Of a stretch of 64,000 nt of DNA, positions 1 through 7,163 are shown piece by piece. A program made the position numbers and the translations under genes. Location: contig OZ220680.1 of NCBI GenBank assembly GCA_965116345.1, forward strand, positions 3,286,001-3,350,000. The letters run 5' to 3'. The DNA is from VXYL01 sp965116345. GTDB taxonomy: Bacteria > Pseudomonadota > Gammaproteobacteria > Pseudomonadales > Azotimanducaceae. Each line of letters begins with the position of its first letter. Within the stretch, counting starts at the first letter, position 1. The notes under the pieces are model-generated. The model had not been told where the DNA came from. It did no database searches and was given only the letters and a program-made list of their open reading frames with translations.

Positions 1-1
1 C

Positions 2-163
2 GACACGGAACTCGCGCAGTTCCACGCCCTGAAGGCGGCGTTCGACCCGGCGGGCCTGATGAATCCGGGCAAGGCGATTCCGACCTTGGCGCGCTGCTCG
101 GAGCTGGGCGGCATGCATGTCCACCAGGGCCGCCTGCCGCATCCCGAGTTGGAACGCTTTTGA
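2..163 (+). CDS. glcD: Glycolate oxidase subunit GlcD, C-terminal end (partial)
   Basis: Only the last 53 codons are in the window; the gene enters from the left edge and stops with TGA at 161-163. The peptide contains FDPAGLMNPGKAIPTLARC, which matches the conserved C-terminus of the FAD-linked GlcD subunit of glycolate oxidase (glycolate to glyoxylate). glcE and glcF follow on the same strand, so the assignment rests on both the tail motif and the operon order D-E-F. The FAD-binding domain itself lies outside the window. Confidence 0.85.
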   Translation, partial: DTELAQFHALKAAFDPAGLMNPGKAIPTLARCSELGGMHVHQGRLPHPELERF

Positions 164-180
164 TGTCGCCCCCACGCTGC

Positions 181-221
181 GGACATGCGGGCGCGTGCGG
201 GGACAAGCCCTGCTCCCACGG
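181..221 (-). repeat. REP-like palindromic element between glcD and glcE
   Basis: Read on the minus strand this stretch begins CGTGGGAGCAGGGCTTGTCC and ends in a C-rich arm, the general form of Pseudomonas-type REP sequences (GTGGGAGC...GCTTG.CCCGC). It fills most of the 58-bp gap between the glcD stop and the glcE start, a usual REP position within or after operons. Similarity is by eye and only one copy of this exact form was seen in the window. Confidence 0.35.
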
Positions 222-1241
222 ATGGTGATGGACGACGCCGAACGTCTTCTGGCCTTGGTTGAGAAGTGCGTTCGCAGCCGGTCCACGATCGCCATCGCGG
301 GTCACGCCAGCAAGTGGCGCTTCGGCACGCCGGGTGGGGAGGTGCCGCTGTCGATCCGCGATCATGCGGGGATCGTCGACTACCGGCCCGAGGAACTGGT
401 GATCACCGCGTTGGCGGGGACCTCATTGGCAGACTTGACGGCTGCGTTGGCGGAACGGGGCCAGATCCTGCCCTTCGATCCGCCGCGCTACAGCGGGGAA
501 GGCACCCTCGGAGGCGCCATCGCCAGCGGCCTCTCGGGGCCGGCGCGTCCCTGGCGGGGCAGCGTGCGCGATGCGGTGCTCGGGGTGGAGGTCATCAACG
601 GCCGAGGCGAACGATTGCGCTTCGGCGGCAGCGTGATGAAGAACGTCGCCGGCTACGACGTGTCGAGGCTGATGACCGGGGCGTGGGGGACGCTCGGCGT
701 CATCCTCTCGGCAAGCGTTCGCCTGTTGCCCGCGGCCGAGACCGAGGAGACGTTCACGTTGTCGTGCAGTGCCGCCGAGGCAGGGGATTTGAACCGTCGC
801 TGGGCGCGACGGCCGTTGCCGATCACGGGGACATGCCACGTGGACGGCGTCCTGCATGTGCGACTCTCCGGCAGCACGACGGGCGTCGCCAGCGCGCGTG
901 CCGATATGGAACTGCGCGAGACGGGCGACCCGGGCATCTGGGCGGCCGTGCGCGACCAGGACCACCCGTTCTTCGCAACCGATGGGACGTTGACGCGCTT
1001 GGCACTGCCGCGGGGTGCCCGCTTCGACGACGATGCCGCGTTGATCGAGTGGGGCGGTTGCCAGGCTTGGCTTCAGGGTGAACCGGAGAACCTTCCGGAC
1101 GACGGCCAGGCCACCGTTCTCGTCCCCGGCGAAGGCGCGCGGCGCCGACCGGTGGTGGACGCCGCGACCGCGAAGTACGCGGCGCGCATCAAGGACGCCT
1201 TCGACCCGCAGCGGCTCTTTAATCCCGCCATGGAGCGCTGA
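222..1241 (+). CDS. glcE: Glycolate oxidase FAD-binding subunit GlcE
   Basis: A 339-residue protein, close to the ~350 residues of E. coli GlcE. It is the second flavin-binding subunit of the membrane-associated glycolate oxidase GlcDEF, which oxidises glycolate to glyoxylate. The FAD_binding_4 signature is clear: YSGEGTLGGAIASGLSGPAR near residues 91-110, then a GSVMKNVAGYDVSRLMTGA-type stretch around 165-183 that contacts the flavin. An upstream in-frame start at 117 would overlap glcD and add a poorly conserved leader; ATG 222 (or ATG 228) gives the family N-terminus. The stop overlaps the glcF start as TGATG, indicating translational coupling. Confidence 0.9.
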   Translation: MVMDDAERLLALVEKCVRSRSTIAIAGHASKWRFGTPGGEVPLSIRDHAGIVDYRPEELVITALAGTSLADLTAALAERGQILPFDPPRYSGEGTLGGAIASGLSGPARPWRGSVRDAVLGVEVINGRGERLRFGGSVMKNVAGYDVSRLMTGAWGTLGVILSASVRLLPAAETEETFTLSCSAAEAGDLNRRWARRPLPITGTCHVDGVLHVRLSGSTTGVASARADMELRETGDPGIWAAVRDQDHPFFATDGTLTRLALPRGARFDDDAALIEWGGCQAWLQGEPENLPDDGQATVLVPGEGARRRPVVDAATAKYAARIKDAFDPQRLFNPAMER

Positions 1242-2401
1242 TGCAGACCGCCATTCCCGCAGACACCCTGGCCACCGACCGCGGTCGGCGCGCGGACGCG
1301 ATCCTGCGCACCTGCGTGCACTGCGGCATGTGCAACGCGACCTGCCCGACGTTCGGGGTGAGGGGCGACGAGCTCGACGGCCCACGCGGCCGCATCTACC
1401 TCATCAAGGGGATGCTCGAGACCGGCGAGGCCAACGCCGTGGCGCGCACCCACCTCGACCGGTGCCTCACCTGCCGGGGCTGCGAGACCACCTGCCCCTC
1501 GGGCGTCCAATACGGCGAGCTTGCCGAGATCGGTCGCGAGATCCTTGAAGAGCAACGGCCGAACCGGGGGTGGCTGCAGCGCCTGATCTTGAGCATCGTG
1601 CCGAATCCGGGGGTCCTGAAGCCCTTGGTGGCCTTGGGCGCACTCGTTCGTGGATTGCTGCCGCGACGTTACCGGCGTCTGTTGCGCCCGGCGCCGCGAG
1701 TAGGCCCACTGCCGGACAAGGGTCGGATCCTGCTCTGGCAAGGTTGCGCGCAGCGCGTGGTCACACCGGAGGTTAACGCCCACCTCGTGCGCCTCCTCGA
1801 AGCGCGCGGCATGTCGCCGTTCGTCTCTGCCCGCGAACGATGTTGCGGCGGACTGGCGCTGCACCTTGGCCGTACGGCGAGCGCCGAAGCGGTCATGCGA
1901 CACAACGTCTCGGAGCTCGCCGACGCCGACGCGATCGTGTCCACGGCCAGCGGTTGCGGCGTCACCCTCAAGGACTACGGTCGCCTGCTCAACGGGACCG
2001 ACGCGGCGGCGTTCGCCGACAAGGTTCGCGACGTGGCCCAGGTGCTGGCGGACTTCGAGTTCGGCAAGCGCGCGCTCGGCGGCCGCCGGGTGCAGCGCGT
2101 GGCATGGCATCCGCCGTGCACCCTGCAGCACGGTCAGCGCCTGACGGGACTGGTGGAGCGCATTCTCGCGGCCACCGGCTACGAACTCACGCCCGTCGAG
2201 GACGCCCATTTGTGTTGCGGTTCGGCGGGATCCTACAGTCTGCTGCAGCCGGACTTGGCGGGCGAACTCAAGCGGCGCAAGGCACGAGAGTTGACCCGCC
2301 ACGAACCGGAGGTGATCGCCACGGCCAACATCGGTTGCCAGACGCACCTGGACGACGCGGTCGACGTCCCGGTCGTGCATTGGCTCGAACTGCTGGAATA
2401 G
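1241..2401 (+). CDS. glcF: Glycolate oxidase iron-sulfur subunit GlcF
   Basis: A 386-residue protein (E. coli GlcF is 407). It carries electrons from the GlcDE flavins toward the respiratory quinone pool. Two ferredoxin-type 4Fe-4S motifs are visible: CVHCGMCNATCP (Cys 25, 28, 31, 35) and CLTCRGCETTCP (Cys 75, 78, 81, 85). Two CCG domains follow (CCGGLALHLG and CCGSAGSYSLLQ), as in GlcF, LutA and the anaerobic GlpC family. The start ATG overlaps the glcE TGA. The gene ends 9 bp before the convergent lipoprotein gene, leaving no room for an independent terminator. Confidence 0.93.
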   Translation: MQTAIPADTLATDRGRRADAILRTCVHCGMCNATCPTFGVRGDELDGPRGRIYLIKGMLETGEANAVARTHLDRCLTCRGCETTCPSGVQYGELAEIGREILEEQRPNRGWLQRLILSIVPNPGVLKPLVALGALVRGLLPRRYRRLLRPAPRVGPLPDKGRILLWQGCAQRVVTPEVNAHLVRLLEARGMSPFVSARERCCGGLALHLGRTASAEAVMRHNVSELADADAIVSTASGCGVTLKDYGRLLNGTDAAAFADKVRDVAQVLADFEFGKRALGGRRVQRVAWHPPCTLQHGQRLTGLVERILAATGYELTPVEDAHLCCGSAGSYSLLQPDLAGELKRRKARELTRHEPEVIATANIGCQTHLDDAVDVPVVHWLELLE

Positions 2402-2410
2402 ACTTCCGGC

Positions 2411-2932
2411 TCAGCCCTCACCTTCCCACAGGTCGCGGATCGCCTGGGCACCTTGGGCATCGCCCTGGGCGGCGCGTGCATCGGCGATCAACAGCCAAGC
2501 GGCCAGTTCCTCCGAGCTGCCGCGGCGCACGAACAGCAGCGCCTTGCGGGCGTTCTGCTCGGCGTTCGCCGCCGAACCCTCCTGCAGCCGAAGCGCGGCA
2601 AGCTGCAGCCAGAGTTCGGCCCGTCGCGGCTCGATGCGGATCGCCTGCTCGATCGTCGCCGCCGCTTCGCCGGGAGAACCGGCGAGTTCGAACCGCGTTG
2701 CCTCCTCCACCAGCGCCTGGGTCATGGCCGAGGGCGGTTCGACAGGGGGCGGCGGTTCCACCCGCACAGGCTCGATGGATGGCGGCGGAGTGGGCGGCGG
2801 TGTCGGAAGGGGTTCCTCTGGCGGTCCGGGCACCACCACGGGTGCGGGTGTCGGTGCCTGTCCGGCGCAGGCGCAGAGCAGCGAGCCGAGAATAGCGACG
2901 GCGGCGATTCGTGAGACGCCGGACTTGGCCAA
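2411..2932 (-). CDS. Proline-rich TPR lipoprotein, candidate PBP1b activator (LpoP-like)
   Basis: A 173-residue protein from a TTG start at 2932 with GGAGAG six bases upstream. The N-terminus is a lipoprotein signal (AVAILGSLLCAC, lipidated Cys about residue 22). Next is a strongly Pro-rich linker (about 25-68, PVVVPGPPEEPLPTPPPTPP-like), then a TPR-type helical region to the C-terminus (FELAGSPGEAAATIEQAIRI, RRAELWLQLAALRLQEG). It lies 78 bp downstream of mrcB on the same strand. In Pseudomonas a TPR lipoprotein, LpoP, is linked to the PBP1b gene and activates it from the outer membrane. Architecture and position fit that role, but activation is inferred. It is shorter than typical LpoP proteins, so another TPR lipoprotein remains possible. 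Confidence 0.7.
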   Translation of the reverse strand: MAKSGVSRIAAVAILGSLLCACAGQAPTPAPVVVPGPPEEPLPTPPPTPPPSIEPVRVEPPPPVEPPSAMTQALVEEATRFELAGSPGEAAATIEQAIRIEPRRAELWLQLAALRLQEGSAANAEQNARKALLFVRRGSSEELAAWLLIADARAAQGDAQGAQAIRDLWEGEG

Positions 2933-3010
2933 CGCCGCTCTCCACTCTGCGGAACCGTCGCCGACCGTATCACAGTGGAACGACCGCGAGAGCGCGACGG
3001 TATGCTCACC

Positions 3011-5347
3011 CTAGTCGAACAGTGACCTGACGCGATCACCCAGGGGTCGGCAGCCAGGTTTCCAATCGAGCTCGGTGCCGGCGGGCAAGGGCACCGCGAC
3101 CACGTCCCCGCAGCCGGTGCGGGCGCGTAGGCCGCTGGCGTAGTCGATGGCGACCAGTTCACCGTCGCCCGTGAGGGCGGGCACGATGTCGGTGTCCGCC
3201 ATGAACGCGTCCCAGACGACCAACGCGCCGCGGGACCCGGACAGGCCATGGGAGGCGTTGTCGTCTCGTCCCACCCAGACCACGGTGAGCGTGTTGGCGT
3301 CGTAGCCGGCGAACCAGCTGTCGCGAAAATCGTCGGACGAACCGGTCTTGCCGGCGACGCCCGAACGGGCAAGCGACGAGCGCTTGCCCGTGCCGCGGGC
3401 CATGGTGATCTGCAGCGCACGGCTGAGCGTGGTGACGGCCACCGGATCGGCGTCCTGTCGCACATCGATGGGATAGCGCGTCACCGTGCCGCCGAAGGCG
3501 TCGATCACCGCGGTCACGGCTTTGGCCGGCGTCTGGAAGCCGCCGCCCGCCAGCATGGCGTAGGCCTCTGACATCTCGTACGGCGAGGCGTCGTAGGCGC
3601 CAAGCAGCAGCGACGGGTAGGCAATGGGGACGTTGTCGGTGAGCGCGGCGACGCGATCCGCGATGCCGGCGACGCCCAGATCCATTCCGACGCGCACCGT
3701 GGCGACGTTCAGCGACTCGGCCAGCGCGTGGACCAGGGGCACCGTGCCCCGGTATTCGTCATTGGCGTTGCCGGGTGTCCAATCGTCGAATTCGGGCAAT
3801 GTCAACTCGGTGTCGTCCACGGGCGTGGCGAGGTGGTAGCGCCGGGATTCGATGGCTGCGAGGTAGACGAAGGGCTTGAGCAGCGAGCCGACCTGGCGCT
3901 TGGCGTTCAGGGCGCGATTGAAGCCTTGGCGCCCGGGTTTGCGGCCGCCGACCACCGCCTGCACGTCGCCGGTCTGGCTGGCGCGGACCACGACGGCTGC
4001 CTCCAGGGTGTCCTCGGGCAGGCCGCGGTCACGTTCGATGGCGGCGAGGGTTGTGAACACCGCCTGTTCGGCCCGTTCCTGGACCCGCGGATCCAGGGTC
4101 GTGTGGATCGCAAGCCCTTGGGCCGACAGGGTCCTGCGGTCGTAGTCCTTGGCGAGTTCGATGCGCACGAGATCCATGAACGCCGGGTAGTAGCGGCCGC
4201 CGCTGCGGTTCCTCGCCAGCGACAGAGGTCGCGCCACGGCGTCTTCGAACCGACCCTGGCCGATGAGCTCGAGACTGCGCATCGTGTTGAGGACGAGGTC
4301 GCGCCGGTCCTTGGCCCGTTCGGGGTGGCGGAACGGATTGAAGTAGGAGGGCCCGTTGATGACCGCGACGAGCAGAGCAATCTCGTGGGCGTCGAGTTCC
4401 AAGAGCGGCTTGTTGAAGTAGAAGAAGCTGCCGAGCCCGAAACCGTGGATCGCGCGCGCACCGTCCTGGCCGAGGAAGATCTCGTTGACGTAGGCGTTCA
4501 TCAGGTCGGCCTTCTCGAAGCGGGCGTCGAGAATCACCGCCATGGCCACTTCGTTGAGCTTGCGCGCCAGCGTTGGCCGGTTGTCGAGGTAGTAGGAGCG
4601 CACCAGCTGCTGGGTCAGGGTGCTGCCGCCCTCGGCGATTTCCCCGGCGCGCACGTTGGCCCAGAAGGCCCGCAGGATGCCGCGGATGTCGAACCCGGGA
4701 TGGGTGTCGAAGTTACGGTCCTCCACGGCCTTCAGGGTCTCGACGAGCAGCGCCGGGGTCTCGTCGGGCGCGACCACGAGGCGGTCCTCGCCGTGGGAAG
4801 GAAAGAAGCTGCCGATGATCGGCGGCTCGAGACGGACATAGCGCAACGGACCATGGGGTCCCGTGACCTCGACGATGCGGCCCAAGCCGAAGTCGATGGT
4901 CACCGGCAGCGTGGATCGCCGGCCATCGGCGAAATGGAACGGACGCAGGGTTGCCCGAACCCGGTGCGGGCTGGCGACGTACCGCCCGACGGGCGGGTGG
5001 CTCCCCGTGGTCTCGCGGTAGCCGAGGCGGCGCAGTTCCGTGGTCAGGTCGTCGGCGGAGAAGCGCAGGTCGGCGTACAAGGCCATGGGTGCCGCGTAGA
5101 CGCGGGCGGGCAGCGACCAGCGGCGGCCCTCGAAGCGACCGGTGATTTCCTGGTCGAGGACGATTAGGTACGCGCCGATGCCGATGGCGACGACGAGGCC
5201 AAGAAGCAGGGCGCCGGCGAAGAGCTTGCCGAGGATCCGCCAGAGGCGCCCCTTGCGCCCCTTGGGTTGCGTCGCCTTGCGTTTCGGGCGCGGGGAGCGT
5301 CGGGAGGATCGTTTGGTGCGCGCCGCTTGCGCTTTGCGCCGGGCCAT
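3011..5347 (-). CDS. mrcB: Penicillin-binding protein 1B, bifunctional transglycosylase/transpeptidase
   Basis: A 778-residue class A PBP that polymerises lipid II and cross-links peptidoglycan in the periplasm. There is a very basic cytoplasmic tail (1-37), one membrane segment (about 42-63), a UB2H-like region (about 75-150) typical of PBP1b rather than PBP1a, and the GT51 transglycosylase with EDRNFDTHPGFD (209-220, catalytic Glu209) and GGSTLTQQL (240-248). The transpeptidase has all three motifs: SLLK (488-491, nucleophile Ser488), SLN (545-547) and KTG (667-669). ATG 5347 is 10 bp after the stop of the DsbA-like gene, and a candidate activator lipoprotein follows, suggesting a three-gene envelope unit. 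Nothing is missing or truncated. Confidence 0.95.
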   Translation of the reverse strand: MARRKAQAARTKRSSRRSPRPKRKATQPKGRKGRLWRILGKLFAGALLLGLVVAIGIGAYLIVLDQEITGRFEGRRWSLPARVYAAPMALYADLRFSADDLTTELRRLGYRETTGSHPPVGRYVASPHRVRATLRPFHFADGRRSTLPVTIDFGLGRIVEVTGPHGPLRYVRLEPPIIGSFFPSHGEDRLVVAPDETPALLVETLKAVEDRNFDTHPGFDIRGILRAFWANVRAGEIAEGGSTLTQQLVRSYYLDNRPTLARKLNEVAMAVILDARFEKADLMNAYVNEIFLGQDGARAIHGFGLGSFFYFNKPLLELDAHEIALLVAVINGPSYFNPFRHPERAKDRRDLVLNTMRSLELIGQGRFEDAVARPLSLARNRSGGRYYPAFMDLVRIELAKDYDRRTLSAQGLAIHTTLDPRVQERAEQAVFTTLAAIERDRGLPEDTLEAAVVVRASQTGDVQAVVGGRKPGRQGFNRALNAKRQVGSLLKPFVYLAAIESRRYHLATPVDDTELTLPEFDDWTPGNANDEYRGTVPLVHALAESLNVATVRVGMDLGVAGIADRVAALTDNVPIAYPSLLLGAYDASPYEMSEAYAMLAGGGFQTPAKAVTAVIDAFGGTVTRYPIDVRQDADPVAVTTLSRALQITMARGTGKRSSLARSGVAGKTGSSDDFRDSWFAGYDANTLTVVWVGRDDNASHGLSGSRGALVVWDAFMADTDIVPALTGDGELVAIDYASGLRARTGCGDVVAVPLPAGTELDWKPGCRPLGDRVRSLFD

Positions 5348-5357
5348 CTAAAGCACT

Positions 5358-6020
5358 CTACTCGCGGACGCGTTCGGCGAGGAGTTCGCGGACCAGATCC
5401 TCGGTGACGTCCAGGGCCTGCTTGCGCCCGGCACCCATGTTGATGATGTACTTGTCGTCGACGACCAGGGCGGGGACGCTGGCCAAGCCGAGGGTCACGA
5501 AGCGGCGCTCCGCGGTAGCGACCGCACGGCCGACGCGCGGTGAGGCCATGGTGCTCAGGAACGTGTCCCGGTCGATGCCGTGGCCGTCGACGAAGTCCGC
5601 CAGCTCGCCCGGCGTAATGAACGCGCGGTTGCGGTCGTGGATCGCATGGAACAGGCGGTTGTGGTTCTCGTCGTCCGCGCCGTGGCGCTCGAGGGCGCGA
5701 TGCGCCTTGGCGTACAGGCGATTGGACTCCGAATAGGCGACGTGTACCCGATGCACTACGGCGCCTTCAGGCAGCCGACGTTCCCAGCCGTCCATCAGCC
5801 TGTCCAGGCTGCGGCAATGGGGGCAGACGTACGAGAAGTACGCCACCACTTCGACATCGCCGCTACCATCCGGTGCGTCCAGCTCGATGTAGGGTTCATC
5901 GGTGCCGCCGAGCCCGAGGGCGTGGTAGAGGCCGTAGCCGACGACCAGGGCGACCAGCACACCGACCGCCCCGAGGATGGCCTGGCGGATCCGTGCGACG
6001 TTGTCCTTGCGCTTGACCAT
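5358..6020 (-). CDS. DsbA-like periplasmic thiol:disulfide oxidoreductase
   Basis: A 220-residue protein with a single N-terminal membrane segment (about 14-33) and a periplasmic thioredoxin fold. The active site is CPHC (66-69), the same dipeptide as E. coli DsbA. A helical insertion follows, and the cis-proline loop is SVP at 181-183. These features indicate disulfide-bond formation or isomerisation outside the cytoplasm; the membrane anchor in place of a cleaved signal resembles the membrane-bound DsbA relatives. It is the first gene of a minus-strand run followed 10 bp later by mrcB. Whether PBP1b or the lipoprotein is a client is not shown. Confidence 0.88.
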   Translation of the reverse strand: MVKRKDNVARIRQAILGAVGVLVALVVGYGLYHALGLGGTDEPYIELDAPDGSGDVEVVAYFSYVCPHCRSLDRLMDGWERRLPEGAVVHRVHVAYSESNRLYAKAHRALERHGADDENHNRLFHAIHDRNRAFITPGELADFVDGHGIDRDTFLSTMASPRVGRAVATAERRFVTLGLASVPALVVDDKYIINMGAGRKQALDVTEDLVRELLAERVRE

Positions 6021-6101
6021 GGACCGGCAGTTTACCCGCTGTGGCCGATATGGGAACGGGGATTGATGGATCGCCGGCGAGTCATACCGGAACGAGTACG
6101 C

Positions 6102-6668
6102 CTACGGCTCGAACGCGCGTCCTGTCTTGGCCAGTCGGTCGAGGACGCGCACGCGCTCGTCACCCTCGCCCAAGGCGTGGAGCAGAACCTCTCGAACGGC
6201 ATCCGCATCGAGACGGCCCGCCTTTCGCATGGCCTCGAGGTCGGCCCAGTCCTTCGTGCGGTTGAAGAACGCCTTGAAAATGGCCGTGTCGAGGCAACTC
6301 AGGAACGGCATGGGTTTGTCGCCGAAGACCTCCCAATGCGCCCGCGCCGCTGCGGCCTCGTGGAGCGGCGTGGAATTCAGGAAGACGTCAACCGGCGTGC
6401 TATCCCACCAAACCCGGACCTGGCCTTCACGGGCCAGCCGAGCCGTGTCGGCGTCCGAGAACTCGATTGCGTCGGGGAATCCACCACGAACCAACGCCGC
6501 GTCCGTCTCGGCAACGAAGACGTTCACGTCGATGTCGATCGTCGCACGCGGTTCCCCGACACACCACGCCAACGCCAGGGCACCTCCAAAAGCGTGCGAC
6601 AGACCCGCGTGCGTCAAGGTTTGGTGGATGGCCTCGGCCTTCTCGACCAGGCTGGTTGGGCGTGGCAA
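6102..6668 (-). CDS. Nucleotidyltransferase-fold protein (AbiEii/MenT-like)
   Basis: A 188-residue protein. The N-terminal third has the minimal nucleotidyltransferase signature: a GGALALAW helix (about 28-35) followed by RATIDIDVNVFV (about 41-52) with the paired Asp residues that bind metal and nucleotide. The remainder is helical and contains KDWADLEAM, as in AbiEii/AbiGii-type toxins and related standalone nucleotidyltransferases. No ATG is available; TTG at 6668 is the most plausible start because a stop lies 52 bases upstream in the same frame. A cognate antitoxin would be expected upstream, but no convincing one is seen. A role as toxin or tRNA-modifying transferase is inference. Confidence 0.65.
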   Translation of the reverse strand: MPRPTSLVEKAEAIHQTLTHAGLSHAFGGALALAWCVGEPRATIDIDVNVFVAETDAALVRGGFPDAIEFSDADTARLAREGQVRVWWDSTPVDVFLNSTPLHEAAAARAHWEVFGDKPMPFLSCLDTAIFKAFFNRTKDWADLEAMRKAGRLDADAVREVLLHALGEGDERVRVLDRLAKTGRAFEP

Positions 6669-7163
6669 GGCGTAGTCACTCGGAGTCGTGTTAAGGCGTT
6701 GACGACAACGTCGTTGGCGTCATTGCGCAGCCGGTGGATCACCGGTACCTAGGGCCACTGGCGACGGCGATCTGATGATGCGCTTCAGTACAGGGTAGTT
6801 GAGATCCCCACGAGATCGTGGAGGGAACGACTCGCCGAGTCTGATTACCGCTTCGAGTTCCTTCCCGCGGGGCAGTCGAGCCTGCCGGGAAGGTCTCTCG
6901 CGTGATTGCTCCACTGCGGCCACGAGCCGCGCCATCTTCGCCGCGACGCTATTCGTCCTGTCGTCCACGGATCCAGTAGTTCGTTGCGTTTCCGTAGCAT
7001 AGCTCAGTTGGTGATTGCATGGCGGTCGGGTAGAGCATGTCTTTGCGATCAAGGGTTAGAATGCCGCGGACCTTTTGGGGGTGCGGGCTGCGATGGTCGG
7101 GCAAAGTTTGAGTGTCGAGGCTGCCAACACAACGGTCACCGCACGAGAACATTGGACAGACCT
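6669..7163. other. Intergenic stretch with no convincing gene; disrupted tRNA-like motif inside
   Basis: About 500 bases between the nucleotidyltransferase gene and the DUF262 gene. A minus-strand open frame (6720-7052) exists but has no family resemblance and poor codon bias toward its 5' half. The notable content is the tRNA-like sequence at 6991-7070, described separately. Promoters for the flanking divergent genes must lie here, but none is obvious. Confidence 0.4.
6991..7070 (+). other. Degenerate or disrupted tRNA-like sequence
   Basis: TAGCTCAGTTGGT at about 6999-7012 is a textbook tRNA D-arm 5' half. After 15-17 extra bases comes GGTAGAGCA, the usual 3' half of a D-arm, then a TTAGAAT loop resembling a T-loop (TTCGAAT with one change). 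Short TCCG/CGGA complementarity exists at the ends. The anticodon arm does not fold well and the T-stem is broken, so this is not a functional tRNA as it stands. It could be the scar of an integration into a tRNA gene, next to the defence-like DUF262 gene. Confidence 0.25.

Noticed and set aside
117..221. Upstream start for glcE at 117
   Set aside because: It would overlap glcD, cross a REP-like element and add an unconserved leader.
3728..5167. A 479-codon open frame on the plus strand opposite mrcB
   Set aside because: It is antisense to a gene with every PBP motif; long antisense frames are common at this GC content and its composition (His/Val/Glu repeats) is that of a shadow.
6720..6722. 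UGA joining an upstream 110-codon frame to the nucleotidyltransferase gene in the same frame, as a second selenoprotein
   Set aside because: The region around the UGA is Arg/Gln-rich with no redox motif and no family continuity across the stop, and the nucleotidyltransferase fold is complete without it.
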